A DNA stretch of 64,000 nt from NCBI GenBank assembly GCA_022836615.1, contig MU405258.1, forward strand, positions 62,001 through 126,000, read 5' to 3'. Shown piece after piece: positions 47,631 through 58,925 of the stretch. Positions within the stretch are counted from its first letter, which is position 1; each line of letters starts with the position of its first letter. The translations under genes were made by a program, and so were the position numbers. This DNA comes from Annulohypoxylon bovei var. microspora (lineage: Eukaryota; Ascomycota; Sordariomycetes; Xylariales; Hypoxylaceae). The notes beneath the pieces were generated by a model. That model was not told the origin of the DNA. It saw nothing but the letters and a program-made list of their open reading frames with translations, and did not search any database.

Positions 47631-47961
47631 ATATTGCTTATTAGGAAAACTTTTTAGATTGTAGAGGGGGTATGCTGGGCTTATAGATTAGAGGTTTAGA
47701 GGGCTAGACAATTAGAAGAGTATACTTAGGTACTAGGTAGATTAGAGTTCATAGACGTAGAGCCAGCACGATGCCACATGTAGAATCCCCAGCTTGGACT
47801 GGATTAAACTAGACTAGATCGTAAGGTCAATAATTCGTCGTTGATAGCAATCTCATTAGTATTATCTGAAGCTGTCTCTGGCGGACTCCCCATGGCTTTT
47901 GGTGTACCGGGATTTCAGTTAATTCATCAAGAGTGGACGAGAACTAGGTTAGCAATGTTTC
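47631..47961. other. Short convergent intergenic region
   Basis: 331 bp between the 3' ends of the peroxidase gene and NSE2; nothing notable is seen. Confidence 0.6.
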
Positions 47962-49239
47962 CTAGTCCTCATCCTCATCCTCATCCTCGTCCTCGTCTTC
48001 GTCTTCGTCCTCGCCTTCGTCCTGGTCATCTTCGATTTCTTCGAGTAATCTGCGTCCCCTTCCTCTGCCTTCTCGTTCTTTCTTGATATTACGGCCTGCC
48101 GTTATCTTCATGGATGTATCACCATCGCCATCGACAGTGTCACCATCACCATCTTCGTCATCTTCATCCTCGCGCTGCTCCGCCAGTCGCCGTTTGATCA
48201 GACGAAGCCTGACCGGGTCAGGGAGGAAATCCTTAATCGATACTTCCTATAGCCAAGTCAGTACCCTCGCAATATCAAGAATCTGCGCGTATGTGGTTGT
48301 ACATACCTTGTTGCATCCCGTCTGCGGACACTGCGCCCGTCTACCCGGTTTTGAAATAAGGAACTGGGTGATGGAGTTCTTCTCGAAGGTATGCTTGCAC
48401 ACGGTGCTCGTGTAGGGGTCTTGCATGACGGCCATGGACAGAGGGCAGTGGATATCCAGCTGCTCCCCGGCAATCACCAAATCGTCGTCCTCGTCTTCGT
48501 CGTCCTCGCCCCCGTTCTGCCCAAACCACTTCGACGCATCCGGCAACGGCTTGCCGTCGCCGGCGTGCACGGCATCATGCCATAGGCGCTTGAAGCCGAT
48601 GTATTCGTTGTTCAGGCCGTACTTCTCGTACAGGCTCTTCGATGCGTACTCCTCCGCGGCCCGCTCCTTCGCCTCCTGCAGCACGGTCGTCGGCTCCCGC
48701 TGCGCATTCTCCATGTCCTCGTCTTCATCCGCGTCGCCCCTCGCCGCGCGTCTCCGCGCCTCCTCCTCGAACAAAGCCGCCACCGCACCAAGCGCCGTGT
48801 TCCCGTCCTCCAGCTCCACGGTCGCATCGATAACGCCGCGCACCGCATCGTCACACTCGGCTGTCAACCGCGGGACGTCGTTCTTCAGTGCCAGCACGGC
48901 CTGCTCCTCCGCGCGCTCGCGGTCGTTCTTCTCACCCCCGTTCTCGGCGCGTTTTTCCTGGTGCCGCTTGAGGCTGTTCTGGCGCGCGGCGTACCGGTCG
49001 TTGACGTCGCGGACGGCGGCGCTCAGCAGCTCGACGCTCCGCTTCAGCTGCGCCTCGTACGCCCGCGTGTCCTTGTTGGCGCTGAGCTGCGTCAGCTCCC
49101 GGATCGCGGACGCGCTGAGCGGGCACGACAGCGGCTCGTAGTCCGGGAGCGCGGTGGCGTGGTTGTGGGACGGGGCGGCGCTGGGGCGCGGGCGCGCGCG
49201 GTCACCGCCGGTTTGGAGGCGGCGTTTGCCTGGGAGCAT
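47962..49239 (-). CDS. NSE2: SUMO E3 ligase Nse2/Mms21 of the SMC5-SMC6 complex
   Basis: SP-RING SUMO ligase acting in DNA repair with Smc5-Smc6 in the nucleus. Exons on the minus strand are 49239-48307 and 48246-47962, giving 405 aa. The 60-nt intron joins TGCNK to EVSIKDFLPDPVRL. The SP-RING is IHCPLSMAVMQDPYTSTVCKHTF with zinc ligands C281, H283, C304 and C309. The N-terminal part is a charged helical region suited to binding the Smc5 coiled coil. The protein is longer than yeast Mms21 (267 aa). Much of the extra length is a C-terminal tail of Asp/Glu repeats ending in a run of alternating D and E coded by an imperfect ATCCTC/GTCTTC repeat (47965-48025). Confidence 0.92.
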
Positions 49240-49474
49240 GGTTGTTGGTTTGGTTTTGAGGTACGTAAGTATGGAGGGTGAGATGAAGGCTTAATTGGTG
49301 CGATGAGGGTAGATTTACACTGTTGTAGAGTGGGAACTTGAGGTGGTATGGCGAGGCTTTGAGAAGATTGAAAGTAAAATATTGGTTTATAGGTACTTGT
49401 ACGTGACGCGTCGAGGCGCGTCTTATCGCTAAAGTGCCTCCGATAAGCTATACCGACAGCCTGGAAGGTGCTAC
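49240..49474. promoter_or_regulatory. NSE2 upstream region
   Basis: 235 bp between the NSE2 ATG and the left end of the LTR element. The retrotransposon therefore inserted close to the NSE2 promoter; no motif is assigned. Confidence 0.4.
49471..49474 (+). repeat. Left target-site duplication CTAC of the LTR element
   Basis: CTAC lies just before the TGTG start of the left LTR and recurs at 55173-55176 just after the CACA end of the right LTR. Confidence 0.65.
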
Positions 49475-49691
49475 TGTGCGTCCGAGCCTCCTAATTGTAC
49501 GGAATATCGTCTATGTGTAATAAACATTATTTTGTATTGGTAAAAGTAAACTCATGTAATTAATTATTGATTAATTTAGGTTTTATAATTAATTAAATTT
49601 ATATGCGATTTAAGGTTATTTTAATAATTTATGTTTATTATTATAAGTGATTTAAGCGTTATTATGGAAATCTTTAAATCGGGGATTTATA
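49475..49691 (+). repeat. Left LTR (inner part RIP-damaged)
   Basis: Begins TGTGCGTCCGAGCCTCC and aligns to 54956-55172. The first 60 or so bases keep C and G that the right copy has lost. The last 110 bases are heavily C-to-T and G-to-A changed. Confidence 0.85.
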
Positions 49692-52600
49692 TTATTTTTT
49701 TTTTTTTATAATTATTTATAATTATTATAAACGTAATTTTTCTTATAATTATTATTAATTTTAATTAAACATTTATTTATTTATATATTATAAATTTTAT
49801 ACGAAGTAACCGTTATTTATATATATCGAAAATAAGTTATTATCGTTATATTTATTAAAAAACATTAACCTTTTTAAATTATATAATTAATAAATATTAT
49901 TTTAATAATAATAATAAATTTCTTACGGGTTATTATAATATAATTTATATTTATTTATTTATTATTATATTTTTAATATTTAATCTTTAAAAACGTAAAT
50001 ATATATTAAACTTTTTTTTTTTATAAATATATTTTTATTTATTTTTAAAATGTTTTTATACCATTATAATAATTATAAATTATAAGAGCCTTATATTATA
50101 TTATTAATTATTTTTAAGTTATAATTTTTTTTTTTAATTAATTTATAAGTATATTCGGTGTATTTAATAAATAATTAATTTTAAAGGAATTACGTATTAA
50201 ATATTAAAAAAAAATTATTATAATTATTAAGTTTAATAATACGGTTATAAATAATTAAGGTTTATTAGAATAAATTAAATAAGTTTATAATTATAAAATT
50301 TATTTAATATTTTCGAAACATAATTTTTTTTAAATTATTATTAATTTTTTTTATTTTATTATTACTTTTAAAATGTAAAGAAATAATTAATTTTACGGTG
50401 GAACCATGTTATTAAGTTTAATTTATAATTTCATGGTTAACGAAATTTTAAACGTTATTAAATATTTATTTTTATAAATAATTAAATGTTTTTCCGATTT
50501 TTATAAATAATAAAATATAATTAATGAATTTTATTAATAATATTATTTTAATTTTTATTTAATTAATAATGTATTCGATTATTATTAATATCGTTATTTA
50601 TTTTAAAAACATATGGTTAATTATTTAACGTGTAAATAATATTAAAAGGTATATTAATTATAAATTTAATAATAATGTATTTAATTTTTTTATTAATTAA
50701 TAAAAAAGATATTTAATTATAATTTAATATATTATTAATGTTATTTTAAAATATTAAAATAACTTTATTATTTTTTTAAATATTATTTTAATTATAATGT
50801 GTTTTTAATTATAATGTATATTCGTTAATTAACGAATTATATTATTATATTTTAATATAAGTTATATATTTATTATATTAATTACCGTTTTTATCGTATA
50901 TAAAAAATCTTCGAATGTTTTAATATGCTTTAAAATTTTATATAATTAATTTTAATGTTTAACGAAATGTTTTTTTACCCATTTTTTTTTATTACTATTA
51001 AAAAATCCATTTTTTATAATAAATGCTCGTAAATCGTTTAAAGGTTTAATTAATTAAATTTATAAAAATATTAAATAAGTTTTATTATTATTTTATTTTT
51101 ATTAATCGGTAAAGCTTTATTAATTAAGTTTAAATCGAAAGGTTTAAATAAATAATTTATTAATACGTAAGTTTTATTAAAGCAATAAATAATTTATATA
51201 TTATAATGTTTAATAATATTTAAAAAACGTATGATTTTAATAAATTATTTAACCTTAATATTAATTAATTTAAGCGATTTATAATTTATAATTATTATAA
51301 TTTTTCTTTTTTTTATTTAATAATATTAATGTTATAATAATAACATGATTTTTAATAATTCTTTTTCTTAAATTAAATAACATATTTACATATTCGTGAA
51401 CTTTTTAAAAAAATAAACCATTAAATGTAAAATGTTTTAATTATTATAAAAATATGGTTAAAATAAAATTGTTTTAATATGTAATTTATTAACGTTTAAT
51501 TTAATTATTAAAGGTAATTTTTAATTAAATTATTATACCATTAACATAATAATAATTAAATTATAAATCTTTTTTTATATTATTATTATTTTCGCGTTTA
51601 ACTTAATAAATTTATTTTTAAATCCACCCGTAAAAGTTATTAATAAGGTTATTATTATTAAATAATCTTTTATTAAATATTTAAAATAACTTATTACGTT
51701 AATAAACGTTTTAATTTATATAATTATTTTAAATTTAAGGCGATTTTTAATTATTATCACTTTAATTAAATCTACTTTAATATTAATTTTAAAAATAATA
51801 AAATTAAAAAAGATTTTTTTTTAACGAAAAATTAAAATTTAAAGGTGTTAATAATTATACCGTATGTTATAAAACGTTTAAAAACCATTAAAAATTATTT
51901 ATATAATTATTTTTTTATATCGATTTATATTATTATGTTATTTAATAATTTAATTAATTATTTAATAAAAAAAACCATAATTTCCTTTATAAACGTTTAA
52001 AATGTTATTAAAACGTTTATTAAATTAAATGGTATTACCATCCATTTATATATTTTAAATAAGGTTATAAAAATTATTTTTTTACGGTGAAATTTATATA
52101 TAAATATATATTAAAACCCGTTTTTTAAATTAATGAAAACGTATTATTTATAATTTAATACCCTTTAAATTTAATCCATGGTATTAAATAATGGATATAT
52201 GTTTTTTTTTATACGTTTATTAATTTTTTAATAATCGTAATAAAAATGTTAAATCATATTTAAATTTATTTTACTTAATATAACCGTTTAATTAAGTGTT
52301 TTTTTAAAGATAAATAATAATAATAAAGCTTAAAAACTTTTATTTTTTCGAATAATTTTTCCTTCGTATTTTTTAATAAATTCACGTAACATTTACTTTT
52401 ACCGTAAATTATACTTTTTTAAAAAAAGCTTTATAAGTGGAAAATCATTTATATTAATATAATATTATGTTTTTATAATTATATTTATTTATCGTTTTTT
52501 TTTCATTAAAAAGTTTAAATATTTTATTAATATAAATATTTAAATAAATGTTAATTATATTATTTATAATTAATATATCTTTATATTATTATAATTTAAA

Positions 52601-54955
52601 CTTATAAAAAATGTTAAAAATTGGTTTTTATGTATAATTAATTAACATTTTATTAATTAATTTTAAAGTAAATTTTCTTTTATATCCTTGTAATATAATG
52701 GTTTTTTTATTTATTTTATTTTTATATTAAATTTCTTATTTATGAAATATATTTTTTTTAAATGTAAAGTTTCCCGGGAACGTTTTATTTAAAATAATTT
52801 TCGTTAATATTATAAATGGGGTGTTATATTTATTTTTAATTTTAAACCTTGTTATAATAATAATATTTTTTATTATATATGGCTTTAAATTATTTATTTT
52901 TATTATAATAAATGGTTACTTCGTTTTATATTTTTGTAAATTTTTTATTAAAAATTATAAAATGTAATAAGTTATGTAATTATAATTAAAAAAGGTTATG
53001 AAATGTTTTTTATTATTTAATTTAATTATAAAAAAGTTATGTTATTTTTTATATTTTTCTTTAATTAACTTGTTTTTATATAATAATGGTTTAAAGTTAT
53101 TATTTATTTTTATTAAATAAATATAATTGTTTTAATTTTTATTATTAAAGTTATTAAATAAATTAATAAATTTTAAATTAATATTTAATTTAATTAACGC
53201 TTTTATTAAATTTTATTAATCTTATTTTTTATTTTTGTTTTTTACGAAATAAATTTATTTATTATTACTTTTGTTTTTTTATTTATCGTAAACATTTCGG
53301 ACTTTTTTTTTAAATTTTTAACGATTATTATTATTTTCTTTAAATAAAGTGTTTTTCAACGTGATTTTCTCGGATTTTATTAAATATATTAAAGTTTTTT
53401 AAAAAAAACGTGGTTTTTAAATATAATTTTTTATTTAATAACCTTTTTTATTATAATTAAAGCATTTATTATTAAATGTTTTTATTGTAAATTTACTTTT
53501 TTTTTTAATTAAATTAATTTATTAATTATTTTATTTAAAATTTAATATTATTATTTATTATATTATTATTAATATTATTTTTATTAAATTTTAAAGCTTT
53601 AATTAAATTACATTTAATTAAATTATTATTATTTTTAAGATTCGTAAATTATAAAAAAGTACCATTATACCGTGAAATGTAATAATTATTACGGGTGTAT
53701 TATATATTTTATTTTCGATTAATGTTTAAATAATTAAAGCCATTTACCGTATTATTTTTTTTATTATTTAAATTATATTTAAAAAATTAATTTAATTATA
53801 AAACGATAATTATACGCTTAATACGTAAATACATAATAAATTAATTAATATTTTATAATTTTAATATAAATCTTTAATACGTATAAAGAATTTATAAAAA
53901 GTTTTTTATATTTTTTTTATAAAATTTATAAAATTTTCATTTTATTATAATAATAAAATTATAAATATAATAAATGGGTTATAAAATATATAATACTTTT
54001 TTAATATTTAAAATATTATTTTTAAAAATGTAATTTAAATCGGCTTTTATATTTATATATAAATTATTATTTATTAAAAATCATTTAATAATTTTATAAA
54101 AATTCTCGTGGTTTATAAAAAATAAAGTATTAAGGTTATTTTTAATTTATTTTATATTTTATTAAATTTATTTAAAATGGTATAATTCGTTTATATTAAT
54201 TTTAATAATAAAAATATTATTATTTTAATTTTTTTTTTATATTTAAAAAATTTATATATTTTAATAAATAATATAGCTTTTAATTAAATTTATTTAAATT
54301 TTTTTTTTTAATTAATTTAAGTTTTATTTAAAATGTTAATTCTTTAAAAGTTAAGTTTTTCGTTAAAAAAATGTTTATTTAACGTGCGATTTTTAAGTTA
54401 TTTTAAATATAAAAATAATTATAAATTAAAGTCATGTTATTTAATATAATAAATGTTTAAAAGTTTATTTAAATTATATAATAATAAGTTTAACGGTTTA
54501 ATTTAATTTTAATCCGATATTAAATTTTTATTAATATAATATTAATACGATTAAATTATTTTTATTATTATTATAATTACCGTAAAATTTATTATTAAAT
54601 TAAATATATATTTAAATTAATTATTTATATTTTTATTTAAATTTTCATTAACTTTTATTTAATTAAAAGTTAATAATTTAAATTATAAATGAATTTAATA
54701 AATTAAATTATTATAATTTTTTTAAAAATTAATAAAATCGGTAATATTAAAAATTTTAATAATATTAAAAACGTTTATTATTATTTTATTTTTACTTTTA
54801 ACTTTACTTTTAATTTTATTAATTAATTTATTAAACGAATTAAAGTTTTTAAACATGGTTTTAAAAGTTAATATAAAAGGTGTAAAAATATAAAAAAAAA
54901 ATATAAAAATGAATTAATTTATATTATTAATGTTTTATTTATATAAATAATTATT

Positions 54956-55172
54956 TATACGTTTAAACCTTTTAATTATATAAAATATCATTTATATATA
55001 ATAAACGTTATTTTATATTAATAAAAGTAAACTTATATAATCAATTATTAATTAATTTAAGTTTTATAACTAGCTAAATTTACACGCGATCTGAGGTTAT
55101 CTCAGCAGCCCACGCTTGCCACCGCAGGTGGTCCAAGCGTTGCTGCGGAAACCCTCAGATCGGGGATCCACA
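54956..55172 (+). repeat. Right LTR (outer part undamaged)
   Basis: The first half is RIP-damaged (starts TATACG where the left has TGTGCG). From about 55065 to the CACA end at 55172 it is essentially undamaged and GC-normal. It holds the hairpin at 55087-55162. Confidence 0.85.
55087..55162 (+). other. Long hairpin in the LTR
   Basis: Nested inverted repeats: CGATCTGAGG (55087-55096) pairs perfectly with CCTCAGATCG (55153-55162). Inside these CAGC, ACGCTTG and CCACC pair with GGTGG, CAAGCGT and GCTG around a GCA loop. The same positions in the left LTR are present but broken by transitions. Confidence 0.8.
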
Positions 55173-55463
55173 CTACTATCTAAGGTTATCACAGTGGGGA
55201 AATGCCTAAATATGGCGGGGTAAGAACCCCTCTGTGGTCTGTATGTCATTACCATTACTTGGCATAATTTCGTATAACTTCGCATAACTTCATCGTACAT
55301 GGCCGAGCATCTCATCCTTTCCCCATTTCCCAGACCGTCCCGTCCTTCTAGTCCAATCCAATACAATTTTTTAGTCTCTGGAAGCTTCAAAAAGCACCCG
55401 TGTCATTACAAATGGTTCTAATAAAACCGAAATCTTTCGGAAAGGTGAAGAAATATTAGGCTC
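55173..55463. other. Intergenic between the LTR element and the next gene
   Basis: Starts with the CTAC duplication, then about 290 bp of ordinary sequence that includes the 3' region of the 55464-56630 gene. It contains tandem CATAACTTCG-like units near 55270-55291. Confidence 0.5.
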
Positions 55464-56630
55464 TCAGTCTCCATAATCGCTCTCACTCTCGTGCCCATCA
55501 CTCCCGGTCATCTTATCATGGACGGAATATAATGCCTTGATCCAAGTATCAAGCATGGTGCTCAAGGAGCGTTCCTGGTCTCGGTCTAGCCGCATGTCAT
55601 AGACCTTGTCCCGCAGTCGCTCGTAAGCTTCGATCATGACCCACACCTGCAGCGCTGACGTCTCCGCGCTCGGCCGAAGAGACGATCCGCTGGCAGCCGA
55701 AGACAGCTCCCGTCCGAGAAGGTCGAGGCAGATCTGCAAGCTGTGGCTTCCGGGTGATGCTCGCCTTGGCGGGGGAATTGGCATCCTATGTACGTGGATG
55801 TCCCGCGGTGAAGGGGGCTCGGGCGAGACTGAAGCTGGCTTGAAAGAGATTGTGTCGTCCTCAAAAGCTACCAGCGTTCCGTCGTCTGAGTGCGGTGACC
55901 CCGTCGCAGATGAGGTATCGGGGATTTCTTGAATGGTATCTTCCCGAGCGCCATACTTGCGCCCCCCAGTGTGGTAGGATTCTTCGAAACGCAACGGCGA
56001 AGACGATTCTTGCGTGTTGTCGTTTAAGATGGCGCAGCTCGATTCTAGCAGAGCCCTGTATGATTCTGCTATCTTCTCGACACTGGAGACTCTGCGAGCC
56101 GCGAGCTCATTGTTTCGCCTCGAACGGCCTTCTAATTGTCCGATATGGTGGACGGGCGTTTTTGCGTACCGTCTCGATAGCGAGCCCGTAGAAGAAGGGA
56201 TAGCGCAGGATGCCCTTCTGTCTAGCTGCCTTCCCGGTTTTGTTTCGTCGAGGCTAAGATGTGCCAATTCGGGAATCACCTGCATAGAGTGCCGGAGCGG
56301 CTTATGGCTGGGTTGCACAAGAGGCTGCGTGCGACAGAGATATCCGCTCTTACGGAGCTGCTCAAGCCATTTCCCATCATTGGGGTCAGGTATTTCTGAA
56401 ATCGCCCTATGGTTGGGATGAGGAATAGGTTTGGAAATCGTAACCGCCTTAGTATTCGTGTTGACGGTGATAGTTGCGGCCTTCTTAGCGTTGTTATGGT
56501 CGTTGGACTTATACCAACGCTGCTGGGTACCGATCTTTTGGAGTTTCCGCCTTAGCTTCTTGCCGGTGCTTTCGGGCTTCACGACAGCCGGCTGCTCTGT
56601 TATTATCGTCGAATTCCTGTGCCAATTCAT
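55464..56630 (-). CDS. Unrecognised protein, 388 aa, disordered with a helical C-terminus
   Basis: Single open frame with an ATG start. I do not recognise it. The N-terminus is basic (KKLRRKLQKIGTQQRWYKS). The middle is Ser/Pro/Arg-rich and looks disordered, with many SP sites. The last 100 residues look folded and helical, with SLQICLDLLGRELSSAA, TSALQVWVMIEAYERLRDKV and a Tyr/Asp-containing end (SESDYGD). There is no signal peptide or membrane segment. Its length, consistent codon use and the ordered C-terminal block suggest a real gene, probably restricted to filamentous ascomycetes. It starts only 291 bp from the retrotransposon. Confidence 0.7.
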   Translation of the reverse strand: MNWHRNSTIITEQPAVVKPESTGKKLRRKLQKIGTQQRWYKSNDHNNAKKAATITVNTNTKAVTISKPIPHPNHRAISEIPDPNDGKWLEQLRKSGYLCRTQPLVQPSHKPLRHSMQVIPELAHLSLDETKPGRQLDRRASCAIPSSTGSLSRRYAKTPVHHIGQLEGRSRRNNELAARRVSSVEKIAESYRALLESSCAILNDNTQESSSPLRFEESYHTGGRKYGAREDTIQEIPDTSSATGSPHSDDGTLVAFEDDTISFKPASVSPEPPSPRDIHVHRMPIPPPRRASPGSHSLQICLDLLGRELSSAASGSSLRPSAETSALQVWVMIEAYERLRDKVYDMRLDRDQERSLSTMLDTWIKALYSVHDKMTGSDGHESESDYGD

Positions 56631-58197
56631 CGTGGATTAAAAGATTACATTACTAGGAAAGACATCGAGTGCAGCAATACGATGCGAGCGGGAATGCAGT
56701 GCTATAAGACGATACGAAGTGCAGCTGTTTTTTTTTTAGTGATTTCATTGCCTACCTACCTAGAGTTACATCAAACAACTTTTCGACCGATGACGTTGGC
56801 GTATCGTGGGATTGTCTGTGTGTCCACCGCATCTAGTAGAACCAATACGAAAACCGGATTTGCATAGCCCCTGGACACCAAGTCGCATTGGTGGATTGGC
56901 TGGTCTGGCTGGCCTGGCTGACCTGGCTGACCTGCATATGCAATCGTGACGGCCTTGTCGTTCTTCAACCCGCCAACTTGGGAGCCTGCTTTTTGCTGGC
57001 TTTGAGAACTAGCTAAAGCCGGATTAGAGAATAATCTAGTGTTCCCGTCAGCAGTGATGAAATCGAAAGATAGGTCTCTTCGTCTTCACCTGTGAGTAGG
57101 GCATTTTGGCTATTACTTGCTTGATCATCTAATACTTGCCCGGACTCGCTCTGCTCGCTTAAATCTACAGACAATTCGAGCGCAGAATCTAACCGAGGGG
57201 CCAGAAAAGAAGACTTGCCTGTATACTGTATGAGCTAGATAATTGATAACCAATGGCTCTAGTTCTTCCATATCGTATGAATACGTCTTGGCATGGAATG
57301 CCCCATCGTTCGATTGCTCGATGGCGGGCTGTAGGCGTGTCATGCAGGGAATTATGCAGGGTATTACTATGCAGTGAGACTATTTACTACCGATACGAGC
57401 TGGCCGAGGCCTACTGCTCTGCTTTGGGGGTTGGGCGGAACGCCTTGAACGCCAACCAACACCAAAGAGGCCAGTTTTTCTCTCTTCACAACTCGTAACC
57501 CAAAGCTGCATATCGATAGATTGTTGTAGTTTCGTCTATATTGCCTAATTCCGTAGGGTTCGCTGTAGGGTAACACCGTTGCGCTGTTGCGATGCTGCGC
57601 TCCTTACCGAAACAAACCGATGATAAGACGTGTTGAAGAAAGGGTAGAAAGGGGTGAGACGTGCAGAGAAGGCTGCTTATTATTAGAAGCGGCACGACGT
57701 GAGGGCAGGGCACGGGTGGGATAACGACACCGCTATTCCTCCGCATGTAGGTGTGAACCATTGACGCTGCCACGTTCTGTAGATAAGATTCTAGCGCAGC
57801 TTGTCATACCCCAGGGTTTCTATTCCGGCCTCCAAGCAGCGGTTAAACAGTGCCGATCCGAGAGCCTTGCCGGATCTATCGGGTCCGGGTGCGACCGAGT
57901 GATGATATCTTCTAGTCTTCATGTTTTCCGAGGAGATATGCCGTGATATCGTTTCAAAGGCTGCGACACGCTAATAGCAACATTCCAGATAATTATAGCA
58001 TGAAGTTACATTTCCAGTAACTATGCTGTGATTAGCAAAATATGTCTATTACTCGCAATGAATTCTTAAGTTCCTAAACTAGGTGCATCTAGGCATACCT
58101 CGTCCAGCTCGATCTATTACCGGTAGGTATGCGAACCATCTCGCTTTGAATTCATTTACCCAACTATCTCTTACCTCCACTGTCTTTGATCTATTGT
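56631..58197. other. Intergenic, no gene recognised
   Basis: About 1.6 kb. It carries a short tandem repeat of CTGGCTGAC/CTGGCCTGG near 56900-56933 and a T-rich run at 56727-56736. Short minus-strand frames (57486-57773) have no features. Confidence 0.6.
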
Positions 58198-58925
58198 CTA
58201 ATTGCCTCCATATCCCCTAGCTGTCGTCTCCATAGTTATGTTGATGCGCTGACAGGTAGGGTTCGTCGGCGGCCACCCGAGATTAGCGCCAAGCACCCAC
58301 GATACCAACAACTCGGGCGTGAAGCCCTGGTCTAGCTGGACGTTGCACAAGTACCAGTTATTATAGTAGCGATCGTGCTGGCTGGCTACACTACTATTAC
58401 CGGTGCTGCTATTGCTCATCGTCGTGTCATCGATGCCAGTCATCATCAAGTTACCGGTCGTAGCATCGAATCCGAGAATCTCGGGATTCCCCGTCTGGTT
58501 GAAGATAGGAACTGCGACGTTAGACCCGGGATCGTAGATCAGGCCCACGGGCCCGTACGCCATGGCGCCTTTCGTGCCAACGGCGTTATCGTCGGCCCAA
58601 CGCCACGAGAGGTACCCCGTCGTGTAGTCAGCTTGAACCCGCGACGTGAAGAAGAATCCATCGTCTTTTGAGGGCAGTGTACTGGTCCCATATTCATAAC
58701 AGAGACCTAGTGTATCTAGGCACGGATATGCATGGCCTAAACACCACATAGGTTGTCAGCGCCATACTAGGACCGGTGAAATAAAGTAGGGTAAGTGTTA
58801 CCGTCGATGGAAGCGTTGGCGATACTGCCGACATGCAGCTGAAAGGGGCCGTTTGCATAGACTTGAGCTAGGGTGCTACGGGCGCCTGCTAATATCAATA
58901 GTGGCGATGTCTTCCAGAGAGGCAT
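58198..58925 (-). CDS. Small secreted glycoprotein, unknown function
   Basis: Exons on the minus strand are 58925-58802 and 58736-58198, giving 220 aa. The 65-nt intron (GTAACA to TTAG) joins NASIDG to HAYPCLDTLGL. The N-terminus MPLWKTSPLLILAGARSTLAQ looks like a signal peptide with cleavage near A20-Q21. The mature part has the pattern FQLHVGSIANASIDG common to a group of secreted ascomycete proteins. It has four cysteines that could form two disulfides and five N-glycosylation sequons (NAS, NQT, NSS twice, NIT). There are no catalytic motifs I know. It is likely an extracellular or wall protein. Confidence 0.75.

Larger units (their letters stand above)
49475..55172. mobile_element. RIP-degraded LTR retrotransposon (5,698 bp)
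   Basis: An AT-rich island bounded by two 217-bp direct repeats offset by exactly 5,481 bp. They align without gaps except for transitions: wherever one has C or G the other often has T or A. The repeats begin TGTG and end CACA (RIP-changed at the inner ends), and CTAC is duplicated on either side, as integrase would leave. The inside is almost wholly A/T with stops in all frames, so gag and pol cannot be read. The size would fit a small Ty1/copia or Ty3/gypsy element, and I cannot tell which. Its orientation is also unknown. Confidence 0.85.
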
